Shown here piece after piece: positions 56,750 to 64,000 of a DNA stretch of 64,000 nt (position 1 is its first letter; each line of letters begins with the position of its first letter). The DNA is from Allosphingosinicella vermicomposti. Its GTDB lineage: Bacteria; Pseudomonadota; Alphaproteobacteria; Sphingomonadales; Sphingomonadaceae. The notes under the pieces are model-generated. The model was not told the origin of the DNA. It saw only the letters and a program-made list of their open reading frames with translations, and made no database searches. The DNA is taken from contig NZ_PXYJ01000003.1 of the NCBI RefSeq assembly GCF_003012815.1, positions 124,001-188,000 of the forward strand, written 5' to 3'. A program made the translations under genes and the position numbers.

Positions 56750-57528
56750 GCAGCTTCTGCTTTCTCGGGGAGCCGTGCAATGAGCTCTCGGGCCAAGGCC
56801 ATATAGGCTTCTGACCCGGGGCAACGCATGTCATAGATCAGGGCCGGAATGCCGTGGCTGGGCGCCTCGGACAACCGGACGTTACGCGGGACCACGGTGT
56901 CAAAAACGGTCTTGCCGAGTACGGCGCGAACGTCGTCACCCACTTGGGAAGACAGATTGTTGCGCTTGTCATACATGGTGAGCGCCACGCCAAGCAGCGA
57001 GAGCCCCGGGTTGAACCGTTCGCGAACGAGCTCGATCGTGCGGAGCAACTGGCTCAATCCCTCAAGCGCGAAAAATTCCGCCTGGAGCGGCACCAGGATT
57101 GATTGCGACGCCACCAGGGCATTAATGGTGAGGAGGCCGAGAGAAGGCGGACAATCGATAAGGCAAATGTCCCACCGTGTGGCGGCCGGCGCGGACAGGG
57201 CGGCGTCGAGGCGATGGGTCCGGTCGGCTTCATTCACTAACTCGATTTCGGCACCGGACAAGTTGATGGTCGCCGGGACGACATGAAGGCCTGGGACAGC
57301 GGTGGGGACCGCAACATCGTCCAGCCCGCAATTTTCGATCAGCAACTCATAGCTGCACGCTTCACGCTGGCTCTGGTCGACACCTAAGCCGGTCGACGCA
57401 TTCCCTTGCGGATCCAGGTCGACGACCAAGACGCGCCATCCAGTAGCTGCGAGGGCGGTTGCAATATTGATGGCTGTGGTGGTCTTGCCAACCCCGCCCT
57501 TCTGATTTGCGATCGCGACCTTGATCAT
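56746..57528 (-). CDS. parA: Chromosome-partitioning ATPase ParA
   Basis: 260 residues from the ATG at 57528. A deviant Walker A KGGVGKTTTAINIA opens the protein, then VLVVDLDPQGNASTGLG and LIDCPPSLGLLTINAL. ParA forms the nucleoid gradient that pulls ParB-parS complexes apart. It shares one base with the rsmG stop (TAATG). A longer upstream reading only overlaps rsmG. Confidence 0.97.
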   Translation of the reverse strand: MIKVAIANQKGGVGKTTTAINIATALAATGWRVLVVDLDPQGNASTGLGVDQSQREACSYELLIENCGLDDVAVPTAVPGLHVVPATINLSGAEIELVNEADRTHRLDAALSAPAATRWDICLIDCPPSLGLLTINALVASQSILVPLQAEFFALEGLSQLLRTIELVRERFNPGLSLLGVALTMYDKRNNLSSQVGDDVRAVLGKTVFDTVVPRNVRLSEAPSHGIPALIYDMRCPGSEAYMALARELIARLPEKAEAA

Positions 57529-58163
57529 TACCGTCTCGCCCCCCTGGCCCGCCGCGAAACACCATGCGCGACGATGATCCCGGCTTCGGAATCGGTCAGG
57601 CTCGGCTCCACGCGGAATGAACCTTGCCACAAAGGCTTTTCCGCTTCCAGTTCCGATGCGGCGCTTCGCCCTTTTGGCAATAGCCAGAAAGTATCCTGCT
57701 TGGAGAACGGCAAGGCGAGAGGGAGAAGTTTCGACAGGGGAGCGAAAGCGCGGGCGCTAATGACGTCAAAGGCCTGCGGCGATACACGTTCGACCTTAGC
57801 GCATATGATTTCGGTATTTTTCGGAAGGGCTAACACCTCAGCGGCGCGACGGAGGAAATCCACTCTCTTGGGCCGCGCCTCGATCATAGTCACTCGCGCG
57901 GGGGAAAGTGCAGCGATGATGAGGCCGGGGAATCCAGCGCCGGTTCCAAGGTCGAGCCAAGTTTTTGGATTAGACGCGAACCGCAATAATTGAGCACTGT
58001 CCAGGACATGTCGGGCCCAGATATCGCCGACCGTTCCACGTGAAATCAGATTCTGCGTTTCATTTTCTTGGGAAAGGAATTCCACAAAGCGATCGAGGGC
58101 ATCGAATGTTTCACGTGAAACATCACAATATTCGGTCAGCCAGGACTTGGCGAACTCGCTCAT
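57528..58163 (-). CDS. rsmG: 16S rRNA (guanine-527-N7)-methyltransferase RsmG
   Basis: 211 residues from the ATG at 58163. The SAM-binding motif [15 protein letters not shown] and the downstream [16 protein letters not shown] match GidB/RsmG. Loss of this methylation gives low-level streptomycin resistance in other bacteria. The N-terminal DVSRETFD is encoded by a perfect parS site. Starts within the mnmG stop (ATGA). Confidence 0.96.
   Translation of the reverse strand: MSEFAKSWLTEYCDVSRETFDALDRFVEFLSQENETQNLISRGTVGDIWARHVLDSAQLLRFASNPKTWLDLGTGAGFPGLIIAALSPARVTMIEARPKRVDFLRRAAEVLALPKNTEIICAKVERVSPQAFDVISARAFAPLSKLLPLALPFSKQDTFWLLPKGRSAASELEAEKPLWQGSFRVEPSLTDSEAGIIVAHGVSRRARGARR
58107..58122. 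promoter_or_regulatory. parS site within rsmG
   Basis: Perfect 16-base palindrome TGTTTCACGTGAAACA, the universal parS consensus. On the minus strand it encodes VSRET inside RsmG. A related, weaker match CGTTCCACGTGAAATC lies at 58032-58047 in the same gene. Confidence 0.95.
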
Positions 58164-60007
58164 GCGGCGAGCTTTCGCCGAACATGGACTAAAATCGCTG
58201 CAAGCGCTGCAGGGGTAATGCCTCGAACACGGGCGGCCGCGCCAAGCGAAGTCGGGCACGCGCCGCTCAACCGCTCCGCCATTTCGTTGGAAAGCCCCGC
58301 GACCGAGAAATAATCGAGGTTCGACGGCAAACTAACTGCATCATCCGCCCGAACCCTGAGTACTTCCGCTTCTTGGCGCTGAAGATAGGGCGCGTAGCGG
58401 TGGTCTTGGATTGCAGTATCAATCAGCGCCGCCGGGAAGGCCGCCAGGTCCGGCACCAACTGAAATAGAGTCGCTTCGACGACCTCAGGGAACCGCAACC
58501 ACTCAGCCAAGCTGCGACCAACACCGTCCTCTTTGACTGCTGCGCCGGCTGCGTTGAGCGCGCCACCTCGCATTCGATGCGACAAGAGCTTATCAATCGC
58601 CGATCGGTCGTCCTGTCGCTGCGAGAAAAATCTTCGACGATCCGCTGATGTACATCCGGCCGCAATCGCCTTGGGTGTCAGCCGGTCGCTGACATTGTCC
58701 GCGCGCAATCGCAGACGATATTCGGCGCGGGCCGTCAGCATACGATAAGGTTCAGTTATCCCCTGCAACGTAAGGTCGTCGACCATGACACCGATATAGC
58801 TATCGCTGCGGTCGAACAATATGGGCGCGCTTTGCGTTACGAATGCAGCGGCGTTCAGACCTGCGACGAGCCCCTGCGCCGCCGCCTCTTCATAGCCCGT
58901 AGTGCCGTTAATCTGTCCAGCGAGGAACAGCCCCGGTTGTTTGCCAAGCGCAAGCGTCGGCTCCAATACGCGTGGGTCGATATGGTCATACTCGACGGCA
59001 TAACCGGCTTGCGCGATCTCGACCTGCTCCAGGCCCGTCATCGTCCTGAGGAACGCCAATTGTACGTCCTCCGGAAGCGATGTGGAAATACCATTAGGAT
59101 AGATAAGCGGGTCGTTAAGCCCCTCCGGCTCCAGGAAAACCTGGTGGCCATCGCGATCGCCAAACCGGTGAATCTTATCTTCTATCGATGGACAATAACG
59201 CGGTCCCACACCTTCAATCTCCCCCGCAAAAAGGGGAGAGCGATCGAGATTCTCGCGAATGATCCGATGGGTCTCGGCATTGGTCCGGGTAATTGCACAA
59301 TGAAGCTGCGGCGCAACCCGGCGGTCCGAAAGGTCGGAAAAGGTCCAAGCCTCGACGTCTGAAGGCTGTCGTTCAAGCCGCGACCAATCAATTGTACGAC
59401 CATCCAAACGGGGCGGCGTCCCCGTTTTCAAACGCCCCATCGGAAGGTTCATGGTTCGCAACTGACTGGCAAGCGTCGCTGCCGCAGCCTCTCCAACCCG
59501 GCCGCCGGCGCGGTTGGACAAGCCAAAATGAAGCTTCCCATTCAAGAAAGTGCCTGTCGCTAGAACGACTGCAGGCGCGCGAAGTGTTCGGCCATCCGCG
59601 AGCATCAGCCCGGCGAGCTTTGGTCCATCAAAGACCAAGGACGCCGCTTCACCTTCGATAATCTGAAGGTTGTCCTGCCGGTTGAGCAGACCGTGAATCG
59701 CGGTCTTGAACCGTTGGCGATCCGCTTGAACGCGAGGGCCGCGAACCGCAGCCCCCTTGCTCGCATTGAGCATCCGGTAATGGATTGCGGCATAATCCGC
59801 CGCACGCGCAAGGATACCATCGAATGCATCGATCTCGCGGACGAGATGCCCCTTGCCTAGGCCGCCAATAGCAGGGTTGCATGACATCGCGCCGATTGTC
59901 GCGCGCGAGAAGCTGATGAGGGCTGTCGACGCGCCCATACGGGCCGCAGCAGCCGCAGCTTCGCAGCCTGCATGTCCGCCCCCGACAACGATCACATCGA
60001 ATATCAT
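58160..60007 (-). CDS. mnmG: tRNA uridine-34 carboxymethylaminomethyl-modification enzyme, FAD subunit
   Basis: 615 residues. The FAD-binding loop [19 protein letters not shown] opens the protein. Further blocks include [56 protein letters not shown] and the C-terminal tRNA-interaction region. With MnmE it installs cmnm5 on U34 of certain tRNAs. Confidence 0.97.
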   Translation of the reverse strand: MIFDVIVVGGGHAGCEAAAAAARMGASTALISFSRATIGAMSCNPAIGGLGKGHLVREIDAFDGILARAADYAAIHYRMLNASKGAAVRGPRVQADRQRFKTAIHGLLNRQDNLQIIEGEAASLVFDGPKLAGLMLADGRTLRAPAVVLATGTFLNGKLHFGLSNRAGGRVGEAAAATLASQLRTMNLPMGRLKTGTPPRLDGRTIDWSRLERQPSDVEAWTFSDLSDRRVAPQLHCAITRTNAETHRIIRENLDRSPLFAGEIEGVGPRYCPSIEDKIHRFGDRDGHQVFLEPEGLNDPLIYPNGISTSLPEDVQLAFLRTMTGLEQVEIAQAGYAVEYDHIDPRVLEPTLALGKQPGLFLAGQINGTTGYEEAAAQGLVAGLNAAAFVTQSAPILFDRSDSYIGVMVDDLTLQGITEPYRMLTARAEYRLRLRADNVSDRLTPKAIAAGCTSADRRRFFSQRQDDRSAIDKLLSHRMRGGALNAAGAAVKEDGVGRSLAEWLRFPEVVEATLFQLVPDLAAFPAALIDTAIQDHRYAPYLQRQEAEVLRVRADDAVSLPSNLDYFSVAGLSNEMAERLSGACPTSLGAAARVRGITPAALAAILVHVRRKLAA

Positions 60008-60046
60008 GATGGTGCTCCGCTAAGCGCGGCGCCACTCCCTGTCAAA

Positions 60047-60062
60047 TGTTCCACGTGGAACA
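60047..60062. promoter_or_regulatory. parS-like site between mnmE and mnmG
   Basis: Perfect palindrome TGTTCCACGTGGAACA. It differs from the consensus at two symmetric positions, which is a natural variant among alphaproteobacterial parS sites. It lies in the 56-base gap, upstream of mnmG. Confidence 0.85.
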
Positions 60063-60063
60063 C

Positions 60064-61353
60064 CTATTTGCCAATGCAGAAACGCCCGAATAGGGCGTCG
60101 AGCATATTTTCGACACCGGCACGCCCAGTTATCCGATCAAGCGTTTGTCGTGCCAATCTCAATTCTTCCGCGACGATCAACATATCAGGAGCAGCGCAAG
60201 CTCGATCGAGGCTTTCCTTAACCTCATGAAGCGCGACGCGGTGCCGGCGATATAAGGCTACTTCTCCCTCCGACGGCAAGAGATCGCTCGCCCGTTTCTC
60301 CAGCAGTGCAACCAAATCATCGAGCCCTTCCCCGGTCACTGCGGAAACCGCGACGTCAGCCGAGGCTTCCGAACTGGAAATATCCGCCTTTGCGGCGACA
60401 CGAATGATCCGCCGAGGATCACCGCCTTCCGCAAAATCTGGATCGCCCAGCCACAATATGAGGTCCGCGTCATCAATCCGGTCCCGTGCTCTTTGTATAC
60501 CGATGGTCTCGATCGCATCGATGCTGTCGCGCAGCCCGGCTGTGTCGACGAGCACATATGGACGCCCGTTAAGTGCTAACGGTGCTTCCACCACATCCCG
60601 GGTTGTGCCGGCTATCGGTGAGGTGATCGCGACCTCACGCCCTGCAAGCGCGTTGAGCAATGTCGACTTGCCCGCATTAGGCGGTCCCGCAACGACAACG
60701 CGTATGCCGTCGCGCAGACGTTCCCCTGCCGGGCGCGCGAGCGCGGCAGCAATCTCGTTCGCGAGAGCCTCAATCGGTCCTCGCCAAGCCTCTCCTTCCG
60801 GCACATCACCTTCGTCGGAAAAATCGAGGACGGCCTCAACCTGTCCAGCAACCGCCAGAATGCGATCCTGCCAGCCTCCGATCATCCGTCCGAGCGCGCC
60901 CCCGGCCATCGCTAGAGCAGCGCGGCGCTGGCTTTCCGTTTCCGCAGCCAAAAGATCCGCAAGGCCTTCAGCCTCGGTAAGGTCGATCCTGCCATTGTCG
61001 AAGGCCCGCCGCGTAAACTCACCCGGCTCCGCAGGGACGAGATGGTTTAGCTTCGCCAGGGCCGCCAGCACTGCCGCTACTACGGCCCGCCCGCCGTGAA
61101 GGTGGAGCTCGGCCAGATCCTCACCCGTGGCCGTCGCAGGCCCTGGAAAATAAAGGATGAGGGCCTGATCGAGAGTGCGGCCATCCACTGGGTCAAATAG
61201 GGTTGCCAGCGACGCCCGCCGTGGTTCCGGTACTCTACCCGCCATGGCGTTAACCGCCGCCGACGCATCAGGGCCGCTGATCCGGATGATCGCGATGGCC
61301 GCTGGCGGCGCGCCGGAAGATAGCGCGAAGATCGTGCGGCGGTCCGGATTCAC
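60064..61353 (-). CDS. mnmE: tRNA modification GTPase MnmE
   Basis: 429 residues from the GTG at 61353 (MNPDRRTIFALSSG), which overlaps the stop of the upstream DUF6489 gene. The folate-binding domain (residues 1-115) is followed by the G domain with GPPNAGKSTLLNAL (G1), TRDVVE (G2) and DTAGLRD (G3). The C-terminal FCIGK matches the CxGK that supports catalysis. Partner of MnmG in wobble-uridine modification. Confidence 0.96.
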   Translation of the reverse strand: MNPDRRTIFALSSGAPPAAIAIIRISGPDASAAVNAMAGRVPEPRRASLATLFDPVDGRTLDQALILYFPGPATATGEDLAELHLHGGRAVVAAVLAALAKLNHLVPAEPGEFTRRAFDNGRIDLTEAEGLADLLAAETESQRRAALAMAGGALGRMIGGWQDRILAVAGQVEAVLDFSDEGDVPEGEAWRGPIEALANEIAAALARPAGERLRDGIRVVVAGPPNAGKSTLLNALAGREVAITSPIAGTTRDVVEAPLALNGRPYVLVDTAGLRDSIDAIETIGIQRARDRIDDADLILWLGDPDFAEGGDPRRIIRVAAKADISSSEASADVAVSAVTGEGLDDLVALLEKRASDLLPSEGEVALYRRHRVALHEVKESLDRACAAPDMLIVAEELRLARQTLDRITGRAGVENMLDALFGRFCIGK

Positions 61354-61580
61354 TTCTTCAGGCTCACCTGATCCATCATCTGACGCCACATGGTGAGGCC
61401 ATTCTCGCCCATCGGCGCCCAGTTCTTCATCATCTCGGCAAAATATTCGCTGTTTCCACCATCGGCGAGCGCCTGCTGCATCCGCGCCACGAAGGCGTCG
61501 TGGACCGGCGTCAGATCGGGAAGGCCGAAGAAACGGCGCGCTTCCTCCGGCGTGCAATCGATATCGACGGAAACTTTCAT
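61350..61580 (-). CDS. DUF6489 family small protein
   Basis: 76 residues from the ATG at 61580: MKVSVDIDCTPEEARRFFGLPDLTPVHDAFVARMQQALADGG, ending WAPMGENGLTMWRQMMDQVSLKK. It resembles a small conserved alphaproteobacterial protein linked to mnmE. The stop overlaps the mnmE GTG (GTGA), implying coupling. Function unknown; the amphipathic helices suggest a helical fold similar to phasin fragments. Confidence 0.85.
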   Translation of the reverse strand: MKVSVDIDCTPEEARRFFGLPDLTPVHDAFVARMQQALADGGNSEYFAEMMKNWAPMGENGLTMWRQMMDQVSLKK

Positions 61581-61657
61581 GCGGCTCAGCCCTTCCTGCT
61601 TCAACGCCCGCTTATGCGGACAAGCAGCCCCACCATGCAAGGGCAAGGGAGGACGAG

Positions 61658-62356
61658 ATGCCCATGATCGAGATTGAAACGCTGGACGGCCACGAACGCT
61701 TCAATGCCTATCTGTCCCAACCCCACGGCACTCCACGCGGCGCCATCGTCGTCATCCAGGAGATATTCGGGGTCAACGAAGGCATCCGGTGCAAATGCGA
61801 TAGCTGGGCCTCGCAGGGCTATGTCGCTATTGCCCCCGACCTCTTCTGGCGGCTCGAACCTGGCGTTGAACTGGACGCCGACATTCCGGAAGAGTTCAAG
61901 CACGCCTTGAATCTGATGAGCCAGTTCGACCAGGATGGGGCGATACGCGACATCGAAGCGACCATTCGTGCTGCACGCACGCGCCTGTCCAGCCGCGGCA
62001 AGGTGGGCATAGTCGGCTATTGTCTGGGCGGGCGTCTCGCTTACATGGCCGCCGCGCGAACGGACGTGGATGCGAGCGTTGGCTATTATGCTGTCGGTCT
62101 CGACGATCTGCTTGACGAGAGCCACGCCATCGCAAAGCCCCTCCTCCTCCACATCGCCGGCGCCGATCACTTCGTCGATGTCCAGACGCAGAAGAAGATG
62201 CATGAGGCCCTAGACAATCATCCCCGCGTCACCCTGATCGACTATCCGGCTGAGGATCACGGCTTTGCCGCAGAGATAGGCAAGAGGCGGAGCGAGGAGG
62301 CTGCGCAGCGCGCCGATGGGCATACGCGGGCGTTCTTTTCAGAGCATCTCAACTGA
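61658..62356 (+). CDS. Dienelactone hydrolase family protein
   Basis: 232 residues. An alpha/beta hydrolase of the DLH group has the nucleophile Cys in GYCLGG near residue 123, an acid at DHFVDVQ and the catalytic His in EDHGFA. It has IVVIQEIFGVNEGIRCKCDSWASQGYVAIAPDLFWR. DLHs open cyclic lactones in aromatic degradation, but many members act on other esters. Promoter and substrate unknown. Confidence 0.92.
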   Translation: MPMIEIETLDGHERFNAYLSQPHGTPRGAIVVIQEIFGVNEGIRCKCDSWASQGYVAIAPDLFWRLEPGVELDADIPEEFKHALNLMSQFDQDGAIRDIEATIRAARTRLSSRGKVGIVGYCLGGRLAYMAAARTDVDASVGYYAVGLDDLLDESHAIAKPLLLHIAGADHFVDVQTQKKMHEALDNHPRVTLIDYPAEDHGFAAEIGKRRSEEAAQRADGHTRAFFSEHLN

Positions 62357-62379
62357 GGCTCAGTCATCCTCAGCAAACG

Positions 62380-62403
62380 AAAGGGCGCCATCTGGCGCCC
62401 TTT
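62380..62403. terminator. Bidirectional terminator between the dienelactone hydrolase and TerC genes
   Basis: Perfect stem AAAGGGCGCCA / TGGCGCCCTTT with a tiny loop, T-rich on the plus strand (TTTCATAATT). A-rich bases on the other side give a U tract for the minus-strand TerC transcript as well. Confidence 0.8.
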
Positions 62404-62429
62404 CATAATTAGATACCTGTTCGCGAGGA

Positions 62430-63134
62430 TCAGGCGAAGAAGGTCGAGATCCCAACCTGAGGATCCACAACCCCGTCATAAACCATCGTAACGGCTACAT
62501 AGAGAATGACCACAAGGCCGATCCACGCGATCCAGCGATAACGCTCAATATATTTGGCGAGGATATTCGCGGCGATGCCCATCAGCGCCACGGAAAGCAG
62601 GAGGCCGATGATGAGGATGCCGGGGTGATCGCGCGCGGCACCCGCGACAGCAAGAACGTTGTCGAGGCTCATCGACACGTCGGCCACGGCAACAGCCCAG
62701 GCAGCACCGGCGAAACTCTTGGCCGGACCAAGACCCGCATGCTCGTCGCCTTCGACTTCCGGTGAACCCCCCGAGGCTGCGGACGGGCGCAGTTCGCGGT
62801 ACATCTTCCATGAGACCCAGAGCAGCAACAGGCCGCCAGCGAATATCAGGCCGACGATCTGCATCAATTGCGTCACGAGAAGTGCGAAGATGATGCGGAG
62901 CACCAGAGCGGCCAGAATGCCGATCAGGATGACCTTCTTGCGCTGATCGGCGGGAAGCCCGGCGGCGAGCGCACCGACGATGATCGCATTGTCGCCCGCG
63001 AGCATGATGTCGATCATCAGCACCTGCCCGAAAGCGGCAAGGGCCGTGGGCGAACCAAGATTGGAAAGGTCCGCGACGATGTGGCCCCACATCGTGCCGA
63101 GAGCGCCAAATTGGTTCAGAACAGCATCAAGCAT
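62430..63134 (-). CDS. TerC/YjbE-family integral membrane protein
   Basis: 234 residues with about seven membrane segments. The TerC signature aspartates are in IDIMLAGDNAIIVGALAAGL and VADVSMSLDNVLAVAGAA. This group includes YjbE/YkoY manganese exporters used in Mn2+ efflux or metallation of exported proteins, as well as tellurite-resistance TerC. An Mn2+-related role is more likely than tellurite, by inference. Confidence 0.9.
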   Translation of the reverse strand: MLDAVLNQFGALGTMWGHIVADLSNLGSPTALAAFGQVLMIDIMLAGDNAIIVGALAAGLPADQRKKVILIGILAALVLRIIFALLVTQLMQIVGLIFAGGLLLLWVSWKMYRELRPSAASGGSPEVEGDEHAGLGPAKSFAGAAWAVAVADVSMSLDNVLAVAGAARDHPGILIIGLLLSVALMGIAANILAKYIERYRWIAWIGLVVILYVAVTMVYDGVVDPQVGISTFFA

Positions 63135-63157
63135 CGCCGCTTAACCCCTTGTCCGGC

Positions 63158-64000
63158 TTATTGGTTCATCGAAGCGAAGAAATCCTCGTTGGATTTCGCG
63201 TCCTTCATCTTGTCGAGAAGGAACTGCATAGCGTCGACCGTGCCCATCTGCATGAGAATACGGCGGAGCACCCACATTTTCGAAAGCGTCGCCGGATCGA
63301 CAAGCAGCTCTTCCTTGCGGGTGCCAGACTTGCCGACGTCGAGCGCCGGGAAGATGCGCTTGTCGGCAACCTTGCGATCAAGGACGATTTCCGAGTTGCC
63401 GGTGCCCTTGAACTCTTCGAAAATGACTTCATCCATCTTCGAACCGGTGTCGATGAGCGCGGTCGCGATGATCGAGAGCGAGCCGCCTTCCTCAATGTTG
63501 CGCGCGGCACCGAAGAAGCGCTTCGGCCGCTGCAGGGCATTGGCGTCCACACCGCCGGTCAGAACCTTGCCCGAGCTCGGCACGACCGTGTTGTAGGCGC
63601 GGCCGAGGCGGGTGATCGAGTCAAGAAGGATCACGACATCCTTCTTGTGTTCGACCAGGCGCTTGGCCTTTTCGATCACCATTTCGGCGACTTGAACGTG
63701 GCGCTGCGCCGGTTCGTCGAAGGTCGAGGAGATAACTTCGCCGTTCACACTGCGCTGCATGTCCGTGACTTCTTCCGGACGCTCGTCGATGAGGAGCACG
63801 ATCAGGAAGACTTCCGGATGATTGTCAGTGATCGCCTTGGCGATATTCTGGAGAAGGACGGTCTTACCCACACGCGGCGGCGCGACGATCAGCGCGCGCT
63901 GGCCCTTACCCTGCGGGCTGACGATGTCGATGACGCGGGCGGACTTGTCCTTGACCGTCGGGTCGAGCGTATCGAGGCGCAATTTTTCCTGCGGATAAAG
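63158..64000 (-). CDS. rho: Transcription termination factor Rho, C-terminal part
   Basis: The window holds the last 280 residues; the gene continues beyond base 64000. It has Walker [12 protein letters not shown], Walker [18 protein letters not shown], the Q/R-loop regions ([35 protein letters not shown]) and [14 protein letters not shown]. Rho is an RNA-dependent hexameric helicase that ends transcription. Lies upstream of TerC, 24 bases away. Confidence 0.97.
   Translation of the reverse strand, partial: LYPQEKLRLDTLDPTVKDKSARVIDIVSPQGKGQRALIVAPPRVGKTVLLQNIAKAITDNHPEVFLIVLLIDERPEEVTDMQRSVNGEVISSTFDEPAQRHVQVAEMVIEKAKRLVEHKKDVVILLDSITRLGRAYNTVVPSSGKVLTGGVDANALQRPKRFFGAARNIEEGGSLSIIATALIDTGSKMDEVIFEEFKGTGNSEIVLDRKVADKRIFPALDVGKSGTRKEELLVDPATLSKMWVLRRILMQMGTVDAMQFLLDKMKDAKSNEDFFASMNQ

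Noticed and set aside
58032-58047. Third parS site
   Set aside because: Only 12 of 16 bases match; mentioned as degenerate but not annotated as a functional site.

Overview
The window reads as chromosome of a GC-rich alphaproteobacterium of the Sphingomonadales (Sphingomonas-like). The evidence is the gene order rho / DUF6489-mnmE-mnmG-rsmG-parA-parB facing leuS-lptE-holA, which is typical of the origin-proximal region in alphaproteobacteria, together with infA-maf-rng-yacG-tRNA-Phe, nusB-thiL-hppA, cobS-cobT, DUF3576-leuS, and protein sequences of sphingomonad character. No insertion sequence, prophage or CRISPR array was seen. Assignments come from reading translated sequence and motifs; no database search was run.

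Layout. 1-4.8 kb: the end of an exopolysaccharide locus on the minus strand (BY-kinase co-polymerase, Wza-like export lipoprotein, Wzy/ligase-like polymerase, PP-type metallophosphoesterase). It is visibly AT-richer than the rest and ends next to tRNA-Phe, so it may be a genomic-island edge. 5.3-11.6 kb: housekeeping genes (yacG, rng-like, maf, infA, hppA, thiL, nusB). Here thiL is fused in frame to a DUF559 nuclease domain that is flanked by inverted copies of a palindromic repeat. 11.8-19.2 kb: M48-PDZ protease, pirin, bolA, a J-domain protein, then a five- to six-gene operon of small-molecule and stress enzymes (AHSA1, GST, three VOC proteins, a double DUF1428 protein) divergent from an HxlR regulator. 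19.3-34.7 kb: cobS-cobT, rpmB, nhaA, etfBA, sucC, dinB, and thiC under a TPP riboswitch. 35-40.5 kb: an accessory stretch with frameshifted DUF4287 and DUF1801 genes, a Fic protein, an isolated promoter with a palindromic operator, and small DUF genes. 40.5-55.8 kb: tRNA-Gly, thioredoxin/LON-like pair, a UbiH-type monooxygenase, ftsK, lolA, a candidate 6S RNA, xthA-ribA, yggS, a ThiE-like gene, leuS-lptE-holA. 55.8-64 kb: parB-parA-rsmG-mnmG-mnmE with parS sites embedded, then dienelactone hydrolase, TerC and the C-terminal part of rho.

The most distinctive feature is the load of short paired-palindrome (REPIN-like) elements. I count five sequence families (called R1-R5 here) in about 16 loci, mostly in intergenic gaps but twice within reading frames: R1 encodes the linker of the DUF559-ThiL fusion and R4 encodes an insert in the C-terminus of ThiC. 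The R1/DUF559 arrangement is my best candidate for an under-described system: a single-domain nuclease travelling with its own inverted-repeat element.
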